Positions 26,999 through 35,666 of a stretch of DNA of 64,000 nucleotides are shown here, piece after piece; the stretch's first letter is position 1; every line of letters begins with the position of its first letter. The notes below the pieces were generated by a model, which did no database searches, had not been told where the DNA came from, and saw only the letters and a list, made by a program, of their open reading frames with translations. Where the stretch lies: contig NZ_CP080421.1 in NCBI RefSeq assembly GCF_019457515.1, positions 2,542,001-2,606,000 on the forward strand. The letters run 5' to 3'. The position numbers were made by a program, and so were the translations under genes. The stretch is from Shewanella mesophila. Lineage in GTDB: Bacteria; Pseudomonadota; Gammaproteobacteria; Enterobacterales; Shewanellaceae.

Positions 26999-27161
26999 AC
27001 GCTCCTCCTTGAGCCATTAAACCAAAGTTCTGTAAGATAAGTTTAGACCAATGAATCCCAAAATATTAAAGGGTAATGTATTGGTGGTTATTTGAATGTT
27101 ATACTTTCGCCACTTTTTTCAAGTCCCCTAGCCCATGGTTAACATTTAGTATTGGAATTTT

Positions 27162-27533
27162 ATGAAACCGGAAAATAATTACGGCATTAAACGTATTTTT
27201 CGCGCGACTGGTTTTTCTATGCAAGGACTCAAACTTGCCTGGCAATCAGAAGCCGCCTTTAGACAAGAACTAATCTTGGCTATAGTAATGCTGCCAATAG
27301 CCTTGCTTGTCGATGTATCTACCGTAGAACGCATCTTATTGATAATGACGCTGCTTATTGTTCTCATCGTTGAATTACTTAATTCAGCAATTGAAGCAGT
27401 AGTCGATCGTATTGGTCACGAGATCCACCCATTAAGTGGCCAAGCAAAAGATATCGCATCAGCAGCGGTATTCATCAGTTTAGCTTTATGTAGCATAACC
27501 TGGCTGTTAATTATCTGGCCGCTGGTTATTTAG
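27162..27533 (+). CDS. dgkA: diacylglycerol kinase
   Basis: A 123-residue integral membrane protein with three predicted spans, the same length as E. coli DgkA (122). It phosphorylates diacylglycerol to phosphatidate, recycling lipid left from osmoregulated glucan or lipopolysaccharide modification. The signatures EAAFRQELILA and ELLNSAIEAVVDRIG (catalytic and metal-binding Glu) are intact. It is monocistronic. A GGCCTCT/AGAGGCC hairpin about 20 bases downstream lacks a T-run. Confidence 0.95.
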   Translation: MKPENNYGIKRIFRATGFSMQGLKLAWQSEAAFRQELILAIVMLPIALLVDVSTVERILLIMTLLIVLIVELLNSAIEAVVDRIGHEIHPLSGQAKDIASAAVFISLALCSITWLLIIWPLVI

Positions 27534-27630
27534 CACTCAACTTGGCCTCTAGGGACATCTGTGCACAGAGGCCATGATCTTTGCGATCGCTACCTTGTTT
27601 CAACAAAAAACAAGACTTTGTTGACATTTC

Positions 27631-27644
27631 TTGATACAAATCAT
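27631..27644 (+). promoter_or_regulatory. possible FNR/EtrA-type site
   Basis: TTGAT-acaa-ATCAT matches the FNR consensus TTGATnnnnATCAA at 9 of 10 defined positions. It lies about 110 bases before the outer-membrane protein gene. It suggests oxygen-linked control, but one such match is weak evidence. Confidence 0.35.
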
Positions 27645-27746
27645 TCACAATTCAATTAATCCTGCTAAAATGACTAGCCTATAAGTGCCCTAGTATATGG
27701 AAATCACTAACTTATAATCATAAGAAAATTGATGAGGCTTGATTTA

Positions 27747-28643
27747 GTGATTAAATATTCAACTCTATTAACACTTGGTTTACTTAGTAGTTCGGTGATT
27801 GCAGCCGAGGATACTCTTATCTCTTCAACTCCAATTGAAGAAAGTAAAACAATGATTAGAGTTGGGGGATTTTATTCCAATTCCAATTCCAGCATGGATG
27901 TCACAGATCCTCTTCGAGGAGACAATTTTAAACTTGATTTTGAAGAAGACCTTAACCTAGAAGAATCGCAGTTCCTTCCTTTCTTTGAGGTACAATATCA
28001 GTTCAATTCCAAGCACAGCATCTATTTTGACTGGAAACAACTTCATCGTAATGCCGAAGTCAAAAAGCTTACCGTCCCATTTCAAGTAACCCTTGATAAT
28101 CAAATCTACGATATACAAGCAGGTGGCCGATTAGAAACAACACTCAATATTGATATTGCGCGTTTGGGCTATAAGTATAATTTTTATCAAGGCAATAACT
28201 ATAATTTGGGACTGTCCCTTGGACTACACACCATGTTTATCAAAACAGCATTTGATGGTGATATCGGTGTTTGCATCGAAGGGGAAAGCATTCAACAATG
28301 TGGCGCGACTGCGACGCCAAAGTTTGTTGATGAAGAGGTCACAGCACCACTTCCTGATATAGGTTTATATGGTGATTATGAGTTTGTACCAGGCTTTACA
28401 TTTAACGCTCATGCACAATATTTCTATATTAAACTCGATGATGTAGAAGGCAGCTTAATCGATGTCAAAGCGGGGATTGAAGCCGCTATCACAGAAAACT
28501 GGCATATGAGTGCGGCATTTAACTATTATAAAGTTGATGTCGACTTTAAACACAACATCACACAGGTTGATAGTAACGTCGCAGACTATAATCTTTACTA
28601 CAGTTTTATCGGCCCTATGTTGTCTGTTAGCTACCGTTTTTAA
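27747..28643 (+). CDS. outer-membrane beta-barrel protein, function unknown
   Basis: About 299 residues. A signal peptide (IKYSTLLTLGLLSSSVIAA, cleaved before EDT) precedes amphipathic strands and a C-terminal Phe (LSVSYRF), the hallmark of outer-membrane barrels. Alternating strand patterns such as NSKHSIYFDWKQLHR and GLSLGLHTMFI support a small barrel. I choose the GTG at 27747: it starts the signal peptide cleanly, and TGAGG lies nine bases upstream. ATG at 27732 and TTG at 27729 are alternatives. No family function is recognised. It is a single gene, possibly under FNR-type control. Confidence 0.82.
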   Translation: MIKYSTLLTLGLLSSSVIAAEDTLISSTPIEESKTMIRVGGFYSNSNSSMDVTDPLRGDNFKLDFEEDLNLEESQFLPFFEVQYQFNSKHSIYFDWKQLHRNAEVKKLTVPFQVTLDNQIYDIQAGGRLETTLNIDIARLGYKYNFYQGNNYNLGLSLGLHTMFIKTAFDGDIGVCIEGESIQQCGATATPKFVDEEVTAPLPDIGLYGDYEFVPGFTFNAHAQYFYIKLDDVEGSLIDVKAGIEAAITENWHMSAAFNYYKVDVDFKHNITQVDSNVADYNLYYSFIGPMLSVSYRF

Positions 28644-28651
28644 ATCACTTA

Positions 28652-28849
28652 TTAGGGCCTGTTGATCTTTATTGGTTGAATTTTGTTAAAGATAAAAAGC
28701 ATTTTAATCTAAGTTAATCATTTACTTCCTAACGTCATCAGCTTTTATATAGCATAACGACACCACAAATCTACCTTCCTTTATGAGTCCCCAGCAATTC
28801 GCTACAAAACAAATCACTACAAAACTTAGAAAAATCAACAAGCCCTAAT
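28652..28849. repeat. 198-base inverted-repeat element (MITE-like)
   Basis: The left end TTAGGGCCTGTTGATCTTT (28652-28670) and the reverse complement of the right end (28831-28849, TTAGGGCTTGTTGATTTTT) agree at 17 of 19 positions. No reading frame lies inside. A TA at each edge would fit a TA target duplication, as for Tc1/mariner- or IS630-type elements. A related right-hand fragment is at 22418-22502. This is the best-preserved copy in the window and fills most of the gap between the outer-membrane protein gene and the next gene. Confidence 0.65.
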
Positions 28850-28895
28850 CGCCATAAGAGGTTCGTAAAGCTCATCGAGAGTGATAAATAATTGA

Positions 28896-30122
28896 TTAAC
28901 CATAAAACTGATAACAAACCCAGATAGCAGCACAGATCCCCGCAATGTCAGCAGTTAATCCACACACTAACGCATGGCGCCCATTACGAATACCCACGGC
29001 ACCGAAATACACCGCCAGTACATAAAAAGTGGTTTCAGTACTGCCTTGTACTATCGCCGCTAGCCTGCCGGCAAAAGAATCAACGCCATAATGCTGCATA
29101 GTTTCTAACATCATAGCTCTTGCCCCTGAACCACTAAAAGGCTTCATCAATGCGGTAGGCAATGCATCGATAAATCGCGTATCCCCGCCGATAAGCTTAA
29201 CTACAGCTGCAATCAAATTTAACAGGTAATCGAGTGCTCCCGATGAACGCAGCAACGCAATAGCTAGGAGCATGGCTAACAGGTATGGGATCAGCTTCAC
29301 AGCCTGCTCAAACCCCTCTTTCGCGCCAGCAATGAACTCATCATAGACAGCCACCCGTCGTATGCCCGCAACGAGAACAAAGCTAAAAATAAGCATAAGT
29401 AAAATGCCATTACCGAGGGAGGTTGATAGCGTGCCTATTGCACTCGCGGTTAAGGTTCCTAGATAAAAAACCAGTGCTGAGATGCCTCCCAAGATCACAG
29501 CGGCGTAGCCCATGATCACGCTATTAAAAAGAGATAGCCTCTGAAAACAAGCAACAACTAACACGCCCACTAATGTTGATGCCGTTGTCGCTAACAATAT
29601 CGGTAAAAAGATGTCTGCTGGCGCAGCAGCGCCTTGTTGCGCTCGATACAGAAAAACGGTCACTGGAACCAGTGTGACCGAAGAGGTATTTAATACTAAA
29701 AACAGTATTTGCGCGTTGGTGGCTACCTCTTTATTCGGATTAAGCGATTGCAAATCTTGCATCGCTTTCAACCCAAGGGGTGTAGCCGCATTATCGAGCC
29801 CTAAGACATTAGCCGTTAAATTCATGGTTACGCTGCCAAATGCAGGGTGACCTTTAGGAACTTCAGGCATAAGTCGGCGTAGCAAAGGTTCAAATAGAAA
29901 CGATACCGCCGCGACAACCCCGGCTTTTTCCCCGACTCGCATCAATCCCATCCACAGCGATAGTACTCCTATCAATCCAAGTGAGATCTCCGCAGCGAGC
30001 TTAGCACTGGCAAATATCGAATCAACGGCATCCGATAGTACATGCCACTCTCCCTGTGACAAGGAAATACCAATAGACAACAATGCAGCCCCAAAAAAAA
30101 TCAACCAAATGCGATTAAGCAC
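28896..30122 (-). CDS. nucleoside recognition (Gate) domain membrane protein, SpmA-SpmB fusion
   Basis: About 408 residues, hydrophobic throughout, with two Gate-domain halves. The first (about 40-190) contains SVTMNLTANVLGLDNAATPLG. The second (about 270-400) contains KPFSGSGARAMML and QGSTETTFYVLAVYFGAVGIRN. In spore formers the halves are separate proteins SpmA and SpmB; in gammaproteobacteria they are often fused and of unknown substrate. I start at the GTG at 30122 (VLNRIWLIFF), with AGGAG five bases upstream. A frame to 30167 adds 15 unlikely residues. It is divergent from rsmF. Confidence 0.85.
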   Translation of the reverse strand: MLNRIWLIFFGAALLSIGISLSQGEWHVLSDAVDSIFASAKLAAEISLGLIGVLSLWMGLMRVGEKAGVVAAVSFLFEPLLRRLMPEVPKGHPAFGSVTMNLTANVLGLDNAATPLGLKAMQDLQSLNPNKEVATNAQILFLVLNTSSVTLVPVTVFLYRAQQGAAAPADIFLPILLATTASTLVGVLVVACFQRLSLFNSVIMGYAAVILGGISALVFYLGTLTASAIGTLSTSLGNGILLMLIFSFVLVAGIRRVAVYDEFIAGAKEGFEQAVKLIPYLLAMLLAIALLRSSGALDYLLNLIAAVVKLIGGDTRFIDALPTALMKPFSGSGARAMMLETMQHYGVDSFAGRLAAIVQGSTETTFYVLAVYFGAVGIRNGRHALVCGLTADIAGICAAIWVCYQFYG

Positions 30123-30212
30123 ACATACTCCTTTAACCCCTGGTCTATTACCCGATAGCGTAACCACCTATGTGGTATACTGCTAGCTAACAATATCTGG
30201 TTTTTCTTTCTT

Positions 30213-31649
30213 ATGGTTCAACTAAATCAAAATTTTATCAATAGCATAGCTCAAGAGATCCCCGAACATCTTTCGATGGATGATTTTATCGCCTATAGTG
30301 CGATGCCACTCAGACCATCGATTCGGGTTAATACACTCAAAATATCGACGGTGCATTTTATTGCGCTGATGCAAGCAAAAGGTTGGCAGTTTGAACCGAT
30401 TCCATGGTGTGACGCTGGTTTTTGGGTCACGGTCGAAGATAAGGTGCAACTGGGCAATACCATAGAGCATATTCAAGGACTGTTTTATATTCAAGAAGCC
30501 AGTTCAATGCTACCTCCCCTTGCTCTGTTTCCAGATGCAATAGCAACTCCAGCTGACTTGACCCTGTTAGATATGGCTTCTGCACCGGGATCAAAAACAA
30601 CTCAGCTTGCAGCAATGATGTACAACCAAGGCTTGCTTGTTGCTAATGAATACTCATCTAGTCGAGTCAAAGTACTGCACGCTAATGTATTACGAATGGG
30701 GGTAAAAAATACCGCATTAACCCATTTCGATGCTCGGGTCTTTGGTGAGTATCTCTATGATACTTTCGACGCTATTTTACTCGATGCACCTTGCAGTGGT
30801 GAAGGCACAATACGTAAAGACCCTGATGCGTTAAAGCATTGGGATTTTAGTGAGATTGAGTCGATTGCAAATACACAAATAGACCTGATAGAGTCTGCTT
30901 TCCTCGCCTTGAAAACCGGCGGCTCTTTAGTCTATTCAACCTGTACACTCAATCGCACAGAGAACCAACAAGTCTGCCTACACCTTAAGCAGCTTTATCC
31001 AGACGCAGTTGAGTTTGAGTCACTCGCCACGCTATTTCCTGATGCCGACAAAGCCTGTACCCCAGAGGGTTTTTTGCATGTTTGGCCACAGATTTATGAT
31101 AGCGAAGGTTTCTTTATCGCAAAGATAAAAAAGATTGCCGATATTGAGCGCGCCGTTCCAGAGCCAAAACGACAGAAAAACTTCCCCTTTAGCGCCGCCA
31201 GTGACAAACAAATAACGGCGCTCGAAGAGTATGTTCAATCAAGTTTCGGCATCACGTTAACGGAACATGGGGTGATAATGCAGCGTGATGATGAATATTG
31301 GTTATTTCCGCATAACATCATGCCATTGATCGGTAAGATCCGCTTTCAGCGCATTGGTATTAAAATTGCTGACGCGCTCAAGAAGGGCTTTAAAGCCCGC
31401 CACGAAGCCATTATCGCATTGGCTACAACAACGAATAGTATTGAGTTAGATGAGCAACAAGCGATTAGCTACTTAATGGGTCGTGATATCATGCTCGATG
31501 CGAAAGTTAACCCCATGGGAGAGCAACTAGTCAGTTATCATCAAGCAAACCTTGGTATTATTAAGCACTTAGGGAATAAACTAAAAAATAGCCTTCCTAG
31601 GGAGTTGGTTAAAGACAAAATTTGTCCTTCGTTAAATGAAAAGCTGTAA
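30213..31649 (+). CDS. rsmF: 16S rRNA (cytosine-1407-C5)-methyltransferase
   Basis: A 478-residue m5C methyltransferase like E. coli RsmF (YebU), which modifies C1407 of 16S rRNA in the assembled 30S subunit. The SAM motif is LDMASAPGSKTTQLAAM. The two catalytic Cys are in LLDAPCSGEGTIRKD and VYSTCTLNRTENQQ. The C-terminal third holds the RNA-binding PUA-like domains of the family. A TATACT box about 40 bases before the ATG is a possible -10. Confidence 0.94.
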   Translation: MVQLNQNFINSIAQEIPEHLSMDDFIAYSAMPLRPSIRVNTLKISTVHFIALMQAKGWQFEPIPWCDAGFWVTVEDKVQLGNTIEHIQGLFYIQEASSMLPPLALFPDAIATPADLTLLDMASAPGSKTTQLAAMMYNQGLLVANEYSSSRVKVLHANVLRMGVKNTALTHFDARVFGEYLYDTFDAILLDAPCSGEGTIRKDPDALKHWDFSEIESIANTQIDLIESAFLALKTGGSLVYSTCTLNRTENQQVCLHLKQLYPDAVEFESLATLFPDADKACTPEGFLHVWPQIYDSEGFFIAKIKKIADIERAVPEPKRQKNFPFSAASDKQITALEEYVQSSFGITLTEHGVIMQRDDEYWLFPHNIMPLIGKIRFQRIGIKIADALKKGFKARHEAIIALATTTNSIELDEQQAISYLMGRDIMLDAKVNPMGEQLVSYHQANLGIIKHLGNKLKNSLPRELVKDKICPSLNEKL

Positions 31650-31738
31650 GTCGCAGAAATTAGATGAGCAGGGATCGGCGGGGAAAGGCCATAGCAATAA
31701 TAGTAGATCGCCAACCCCAAAGGAGTTGACACATTTTG

Positions 31739-31768
31739 TTACATTAAAGTGTGCTTAAAATTTATACT
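31739..31768 (+). promoter_or_regulatory. candidate promoter of the small RNA
   Basis: TTACAT (31739-31744) and TATACT (31763-31768) are 18 bases apart; TTATAC one base earlier gives a 17-base spacer. It points toward the hairpins and terminator that follow, starting transcription near 31775. Confidence 0.45.
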
Positions 31769-31774
31769 GAAGAA

Positions 31775-31907
31775 GCAGCTAGCTAAAGCTTGACTACAAT
31801 AAAGGTCTGAGAGCAAATAGAGGCAATCTCAAACAGTAGCGCACGGCTCTGCAAAGAGCCATTCCCCTAGACCCAGAACAATTGGAATAGTTTTGGGTCT
31901 TTTTTTG
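31775..31907 (+). ncRNA. candidate small RNA between rsmF and tatD
   Basis: This 133-base stretch has no protein-like frame but three stems in a row. They are TGAGA/TCTCA (31808-31812 with 31827-31831), a perfect GGCTCT-gcaa-AGAGCC (31845-31850 with 31855-31860), and a terminator stem AGACCCAGAAC/GTTTTGGGTCT (31869-31879 with 31890-31900) followed by seven T. GGTCT at 31804-31808 could pair with AGACC at 31869-31873 as an alternative to the terminator stem. It does not match any small RNA or riboswitch I know. It is convergent with tatD and lies about 95 bases after the MTase stop. Confidence 0.5.
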
Positions 31908-31943
31908 TCTGTCTTTTCTTGCCTGTAATACCAACCCGTTAAT

Positions 31944-32732
31944 TTATCGACCGACTAACTTCGCCGCATCTTTAAACAGACTAAAAAAGTTACTAGATGT
32001 GTAATCGGCTAACTCTTCAAATGACTCCCCTCTCAACTCTGCGACAAACTCAGCGACATCACGTACAAAAGCGGGTTGATTTTCTTGACCACGATGAGGA
32101 ACGGGGGCTAAATACGGCGCGTCGGTTTCGACTAGAAGGCGATCTTTCGGGACTTTGCGAATCACAGTACGCAGCTCACCAGCATTCTTAAAGGTAACAA
32201 TTCCCGAAACCGAGATATAAAAACCGAGATCGATAGCCGCTTTAGCCATTTCCCAGTTTTCGGTAAAGCAATGTAATACGCCTCCCACTTTATCCGCATG
32301 ACCCGCCTTAAGTAACGCTATGGTATCTTCTCTCGCATCTCGAGTGTGGACAATCAGTGGCTTATTGACCTCAACCGCTAATTCGATTTGTTGCTCGAAA
32401 CAAGATTGTTGTAATGCCTTAGTATCATCGGCATAGAAATAATCTAAACCCGTTTCACCAATAGCGACAACTTTTGGATCTTTGATATATGAATGTAACT
32501 CAAGGGTATCTAACCCCTCTTTCACATCCAGAGGATGAACACCAGCCGATAGAAACACTTGCTCAAATTCAGCCATTTTGGCCTGCATGGCCGCAAAACC
32601 TTTTTGGCGTACATTCACGCAAAGGAAATAGTCGACGCCACGTGATTTAGCTTGAGCGAGGATCTGGGTTAACGAGGCATGATCGGGCGCTATTTTGAGG
32701 CGATCTAAGTGACAGTGTGAATCGATAAGCAC
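31944..32732 (-). CDS. tatD: TatD family metal-dependent hydrolase
   Basis: About 262 residues, an amidohydrolase-like TIM-barrel enzyme of the YcfH/TatD group with 3'-to-5' DNA exonuclease activity in some members. Metal ligands are in DSHCHLD (N-terminus), GETGLDYF, HTRDARED, HCFTE and ETDAPYLAP. I start at the GTG at 32732 (MLIDSHCHLD), which fits homologs. A TTG at 32744 adds four residues and has no ribosome-binding site. It is the last gene of the mrp-to-tatD run and follows pilZ by 45 bases; in E. coli it follows holB. Confidence 0.93.
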   Translation of the reverse strand: MLIDSHCHLDRLKIAPDHASLTQILAQAKSRGVDYFLCVNVRQKGFAAMQAKMAEFEQVFLSAGVHPLDVKEGLDTLELHSYIKDPKVVAIGETGLDYFYADDTKALQQSCFEQQIELAVEVNKPLIVHTRDAREDTIALLKAGHADKVGGVLHCFTENWEMAKAAIDLGFYISVSGIVTFKNAGELRTVIRKVPKDRLLVETDAPYLAPVPHRGQENQPAFVRDVAEFVAELRGESFEELADYTSSNFFSLFKDAAKLVGR

Positions 32733-32777
32733 GCTTATTTCCAACTAAACAACGAAAAAGGAGGCAAGCATACCTAG

Positions 32778-33104
32778 CTACATAGTACAGGTCAAATCAC
32801 TGGACGCCAGCTCGCGAGACAACAGATTCTCTATATGATGTTTGTGGGTTGTCGCATCGGACGTTATTTTTACCCCGATTCCAGCAGGTCGACCACCCGA
32901 TGCGCCTAGAGGATTGATCCACACCACAACTCCTTGAAACTCGTGCTTCACAGTAGAACCAGGTAATTGGTAGACAATCGACAACTCTTGGCCTAAATAA
33001 TGGCTTTCAGTCGTCGCAACGAAAAGGCCCGCAGGCTGAATAAACGGCATGTAAGCACGGTATAGCTGATGTAAAGTATCAAAATTAACTACGAGATCGA
33101 CCAT
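32778..33104 (-). CDS. pilZ: type IV pilus assembly protein PilZ
   Basis: A 108-residue PilZ-domain protein needed for type IV pilus biogenesis. True PilZ of this type usually lacks the RxxxR and D/NxSxxG residues that bind cyclic-di-GMP. Here no RxxxR is visible in the N-terminal part, so c-di-GMP binding is doubtful. VVVWINPLGASGGRPAGIGVKI is the conserved core. It lies eight bases after holB and before tatD, the usual position in Pseudomonas and Shewanella. Confidence 0.9.
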   Translation of the reverse strand: MVDLVVNFDTLHQLYRAYMPFIQPAGLFVATTESHYLGQELSIVYQLPGSTVKHEFQGVVVWINPLGASGGRPAGIGVKITSDATTHKHHIENLLSRELASSDLTCTM

Positions 33105-33112
33105 ATTTATTT

Positions 33113-34030
33113 TTAACTTGTTGTTAGCGACTGATACTCTAAGATAAACGATTGAAATATAGCCATAAAATTTATATTCGGCATCATATTTAACTCATGA
33201 TATGTTGCCATTACCTTGGCTGCAAAAGTGGTTATCTTAACGTTAATTAATGCATCGGCACTTTTCTGCTTAATCAGTTTTTGTCTTAAAACGAGATACA
33301 AAACCTTAAGCGCATCAGAAACTTGCTTTTGATCTATACTAGTTAAATTAGCACACAGGTGTCCAGACGACAAACTTTGTATCCAGTCTTTTCTGAATTG
33401 AATTAGCTGGGTATAGCGATCCGATTGCAACGCCGCAAGCAATTCGATAGGCCCGCCCATTACTGGTAGACACCAAGTGACATCACTTTTAAGTTCAACG
33501 TGCTCTAATATCCACTTTTGAACTTCACTCGCCACCGGCAGAGTAAAATGTAAACGCTGACAACGACTGCTGATGGTCGCCATCAAACGACCTGGCGTAT
33601 CTGTTTGCAGTAAAAGAAGCGTCTCTTTGCCCGGCTCCTCTAATGTCTTAAGCAGTGCATTTGCAGCAGCGACATTTAAGCGTTCACAGTTTTTTATTAC
33701 AGCTACACGTCTACCGCCCTGCTGTGCAGTAGACGTCAAACGCTGGCAAAGATCTCTTATTTGATCAACTTTAATCTGATTACCATCGGCTTCTACCTGA
33801 TAAAAATCGGGATGATTTCCAGCAAGAAAGAGCTGACACGCTTTACAGTGACCACATGGCCCGCTCGGCGTTGGCTGTTGGCACAAGGCAATTTGCCCTA
33901 GGGTTAACGACAGTTCGAGGCCGCCATACCCTTGATGCATCCCCACTAAATAGGCATGTCCTTGAAGACCTGCGCTCACCTGCAGACTAAACTGTTCAAT
34001 AACCGTCTTGTGCCAAAGGATCGCGTTCAT
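33113..34030 (-). CDS. holB: DNA polymerase III delta' subunit
   Basis: About 305 residues, the clamp-loader delta' subunit. The zinc module CGHCKACQLF (CxxCxxC, about residues 45-55) and the SRC motif (ATISSRCQRLHF) that sends the arginine finger to the neighbouring subunit are visible. As expected for delta', no functional Walker A is seen (HQGYGGLELS). I start at the ATG at 34030, just past the tmk stop. TTG and GTG a few codons upstream overlap tmk. It is transcribed between tmk and pilZ. Confidence 0.92.
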   Translation of the reverse strand: MNAILWHKTVIEQFSLQVSAGLQGHAYLVGMHQGYGGLELSLTLGQIALCQQPTPSGPCGHCKACQLFLAGNHPDFYQVEADGNQIKVDQIRDLCQRLTSTAQQGGRRVAVIKNCERLNVAAANALLKTLEEPGKETLLLLQTDTPGRLMATISSRCQRLHFTLPVASEVQKWILEHVELKSDVTWCLPVMGGPIELLAALQSDRYTQLIQFRKDWIQSLSSGHLCANLTSIDQKQVSDALKVLYLVLRQKLIKQKSADALINVKITTFAAKVMATYHELNMMPNINFMAIFQSFILEYQSLTTS

Positions 34031-34032
34031 CA

Positions 34033-34662
34033 CTACCAACCTTGCTGTTGCAGCGCGGTCAAAATGTCGTGATGAACTTCAGCCATACTCTGACTGGCAT
34101 CAATCACGATGATTGAGTCATCTTCGTCTGCGAGTGATAGATAAGTCGCTCTAGCACGTTCAAAAAAACTGATCGCCTGTTGCTCGATTCGATCTAATGC
34201 GCCGCGTTCAGCCGCTCTTTGAAGACCAAGCACGGGATCAATATCAAGGTAGAGAGTTAAATCAGGTTTAAACCCCTTCAATGTTGCTTCACTCACCGTC
34301 GCCACCAAAGGCATCAAATTACGTCCACCGCCTTGATAGGCTAACGAAGATAAATTGTGCCTATCCCCTAGCACCCATTGGCCATTCGCGAGCGCAGGCT
34401 TAATCACATTAGCAACAAGTTGTGCCCGCGCGGCATAGATAAGCAAACACTCAGCTTCATCACATAGCGGATCGCTAGGATCGGCTATTTTAACCAGATC
34501 ACGTATGCGCTCCGCGAGCGGCGTACCACCAGGCTCGCGAGTGCACACAGGCGCTGCACCATTGTGCTGCTCGATAAAATCTTTGACTAAAGCGATAGCA
34601 CTCGATTTACCCGCTCCCTCTAATCCTTCTATGACGATAAATTTAGCGCTATTTTTGTTCAT
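34033..34662 (-). CDS. tmk: thymidylate kinase
   Basis: A 209-residue kinase making dTDP from dTMP. P-loop [10 protein letters not shown] (about residues 12-21), the DR(H) motif in [16 protein letters not shown], and a LID region with Arg residues ([16 protein letters not shown]) are typical of E. coli-type enzymes. Its start overlaps the mltG stop by four bases (ATGA), showing translational coupling. Confidence 0.96.
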   Translation of the reverse strand: MNKNSAKFIVIEGLEGAGKSSAIALVKDFIEQHNGAAPVCTREPGGTPLAERIRDLVKIADPSDPLCDEAECLLIYAARAQLVANVIKPALANGQWVLGDRHNLSSLAYQGGGRNLMPLVATVSEATLKGFKPDLTLYLDIDPVLGLQRAAERGALDRIEQQAISFFERARATYLSLADEDDSIIVIDASQSMAEVHHDILTALQQQGW

Positions 34663-35666
34663 CGGTTTCTCTGATATTTATCTACGGCACGATTGTGCTC
34701 TGTTAATGTTCTAGAAAAAATATGGCTACCATCATTTTTGGAGACAAAATAGAGATAATCCACTTGTGCAGGATGAGCTGCTGCCAGCAAAGAGGCTCCA
34801 CTTGGCGCGGCGATAGGTGTTGGAGTTAATCCATTAATACGATAAGTGTTATAAGGTGTCATTTCACGTAAATCCTTACGTGTAATGTTGCCCTGATACT
34901 TGTCCCCCATACCGTAAATCACCGTGGGATCGGTTTGAAGGCGCATTTTTTTACGTAATCGATTAGTAAATACCGCAGATATCCACGGACGTTCACTGGC
35001 TTTGCCCGTCTCTTTTTCAATAATCGACGCCATAATAAGCAACTCATAAGGCGAAGATAATGGAATACTTGCGTCCCTTTCCTGCCAAGCTTTGTCTAAT
35101 TCACTTTGCATCTTTAGGTAACTTTGTTCGACAATAATCTTAATGTCATCCCCTGCACCATAATGATAAGTATCGGGATAAAACTTCCCTTCTGGCAAAC
35201 CAGAAGTATCACCGTGATCAAGTAGTACTTGATCAAATATATCGTTTTGCCACTTTATCCGGGGTAATTGCTGCAAAACAGCACTCCACTCCTTAATCGT
35301 TTGACCTTCAATGAGCGTGACACTAAAGACCATCTCTCGGCCCTGAGTTAACTTATCGAGTAAACTGGTTATCGTATCTTCTGGCGTCATCAGATATAAA
35401 CCTGAGCGGATTTGCGCGAGCTCTGGATTAAGCTTAATTAGCACCTTTAACTTCCAAGTATCGGCAATCACCCCACGCTGCTCTAAAGCGCTAGCCATTT
35501 GCATAAAAGAGGTGCCTCTTTTGATTTCAAGTTCCTGTGCAGAATCCAGAGCAAGAGGGCTTTGGCTATAACTTAACACCGACTGGTAACACCAAAAGAG
35601 TCCAACACTAGCAATGCAGAGTAATGATAAGAGTACAGCGATAAGACTAATAAAGCGTTTTTTCAT
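34659..35666 (-). CDS. mltG: endolytic murein transglycosylase MltG
   Basis: A 335-residue inner-membrane protein (YceG) with one N-terminal span (residues 7-27), a LysM-like domain and a catalytic domain. The general-acid Glu lies in [13 protein letters not shown] (about residue 216), followed by [12 protein letters not shown]. It cuts nascent peptidoglycan strands and sets their length. It overlaps pabC by four bases upstream and tmk by four bases downstream, a tightly coupled run. Confidence 0.95.
   Translation of the reverse strand: MKKRFISLIAVLLSLLCIASVGLFWCYQSVLSYSQSPLALDSAQELEIKRGTSFMQMASALEQRGVIADTWKLKVLIKLNPELAQIRSGLYLMTPEDTITSLLDKLTQGREMVFSVTLIEGQTIKEWSAVLQQLPRIKWQNDIFDQVLLDHGDTSGLPEGKFYPDTYHYGAGDDIKIIVEQSYLKMQSELDKAWQERDASIPLSSPYELLIMASIIEKETGKASERPWISAVFTNRLRKKMRLQTDPTVIYGMGDKYQGNITRKDLREMTPYNTYRINGLTPTPIAAPSGASLLAAAHPAQVDYLYFVSKNDGSHIFSRTLTEHNRAVDKYQRNR

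Noticed and set aside
31726-31731. TTGACA as the -35 of the candidate small RNA
   Set aside because: No -10 lies 15-19 bases downstream. The TTACAT/TATACT pair fits better.
31804-31873. The small-RNA region as a known riboswitch
   Set aside because: The GGTCT/AGACC closing stem is short, no downstream gene is controlled on that strand, and no known aptamer core was recognised.
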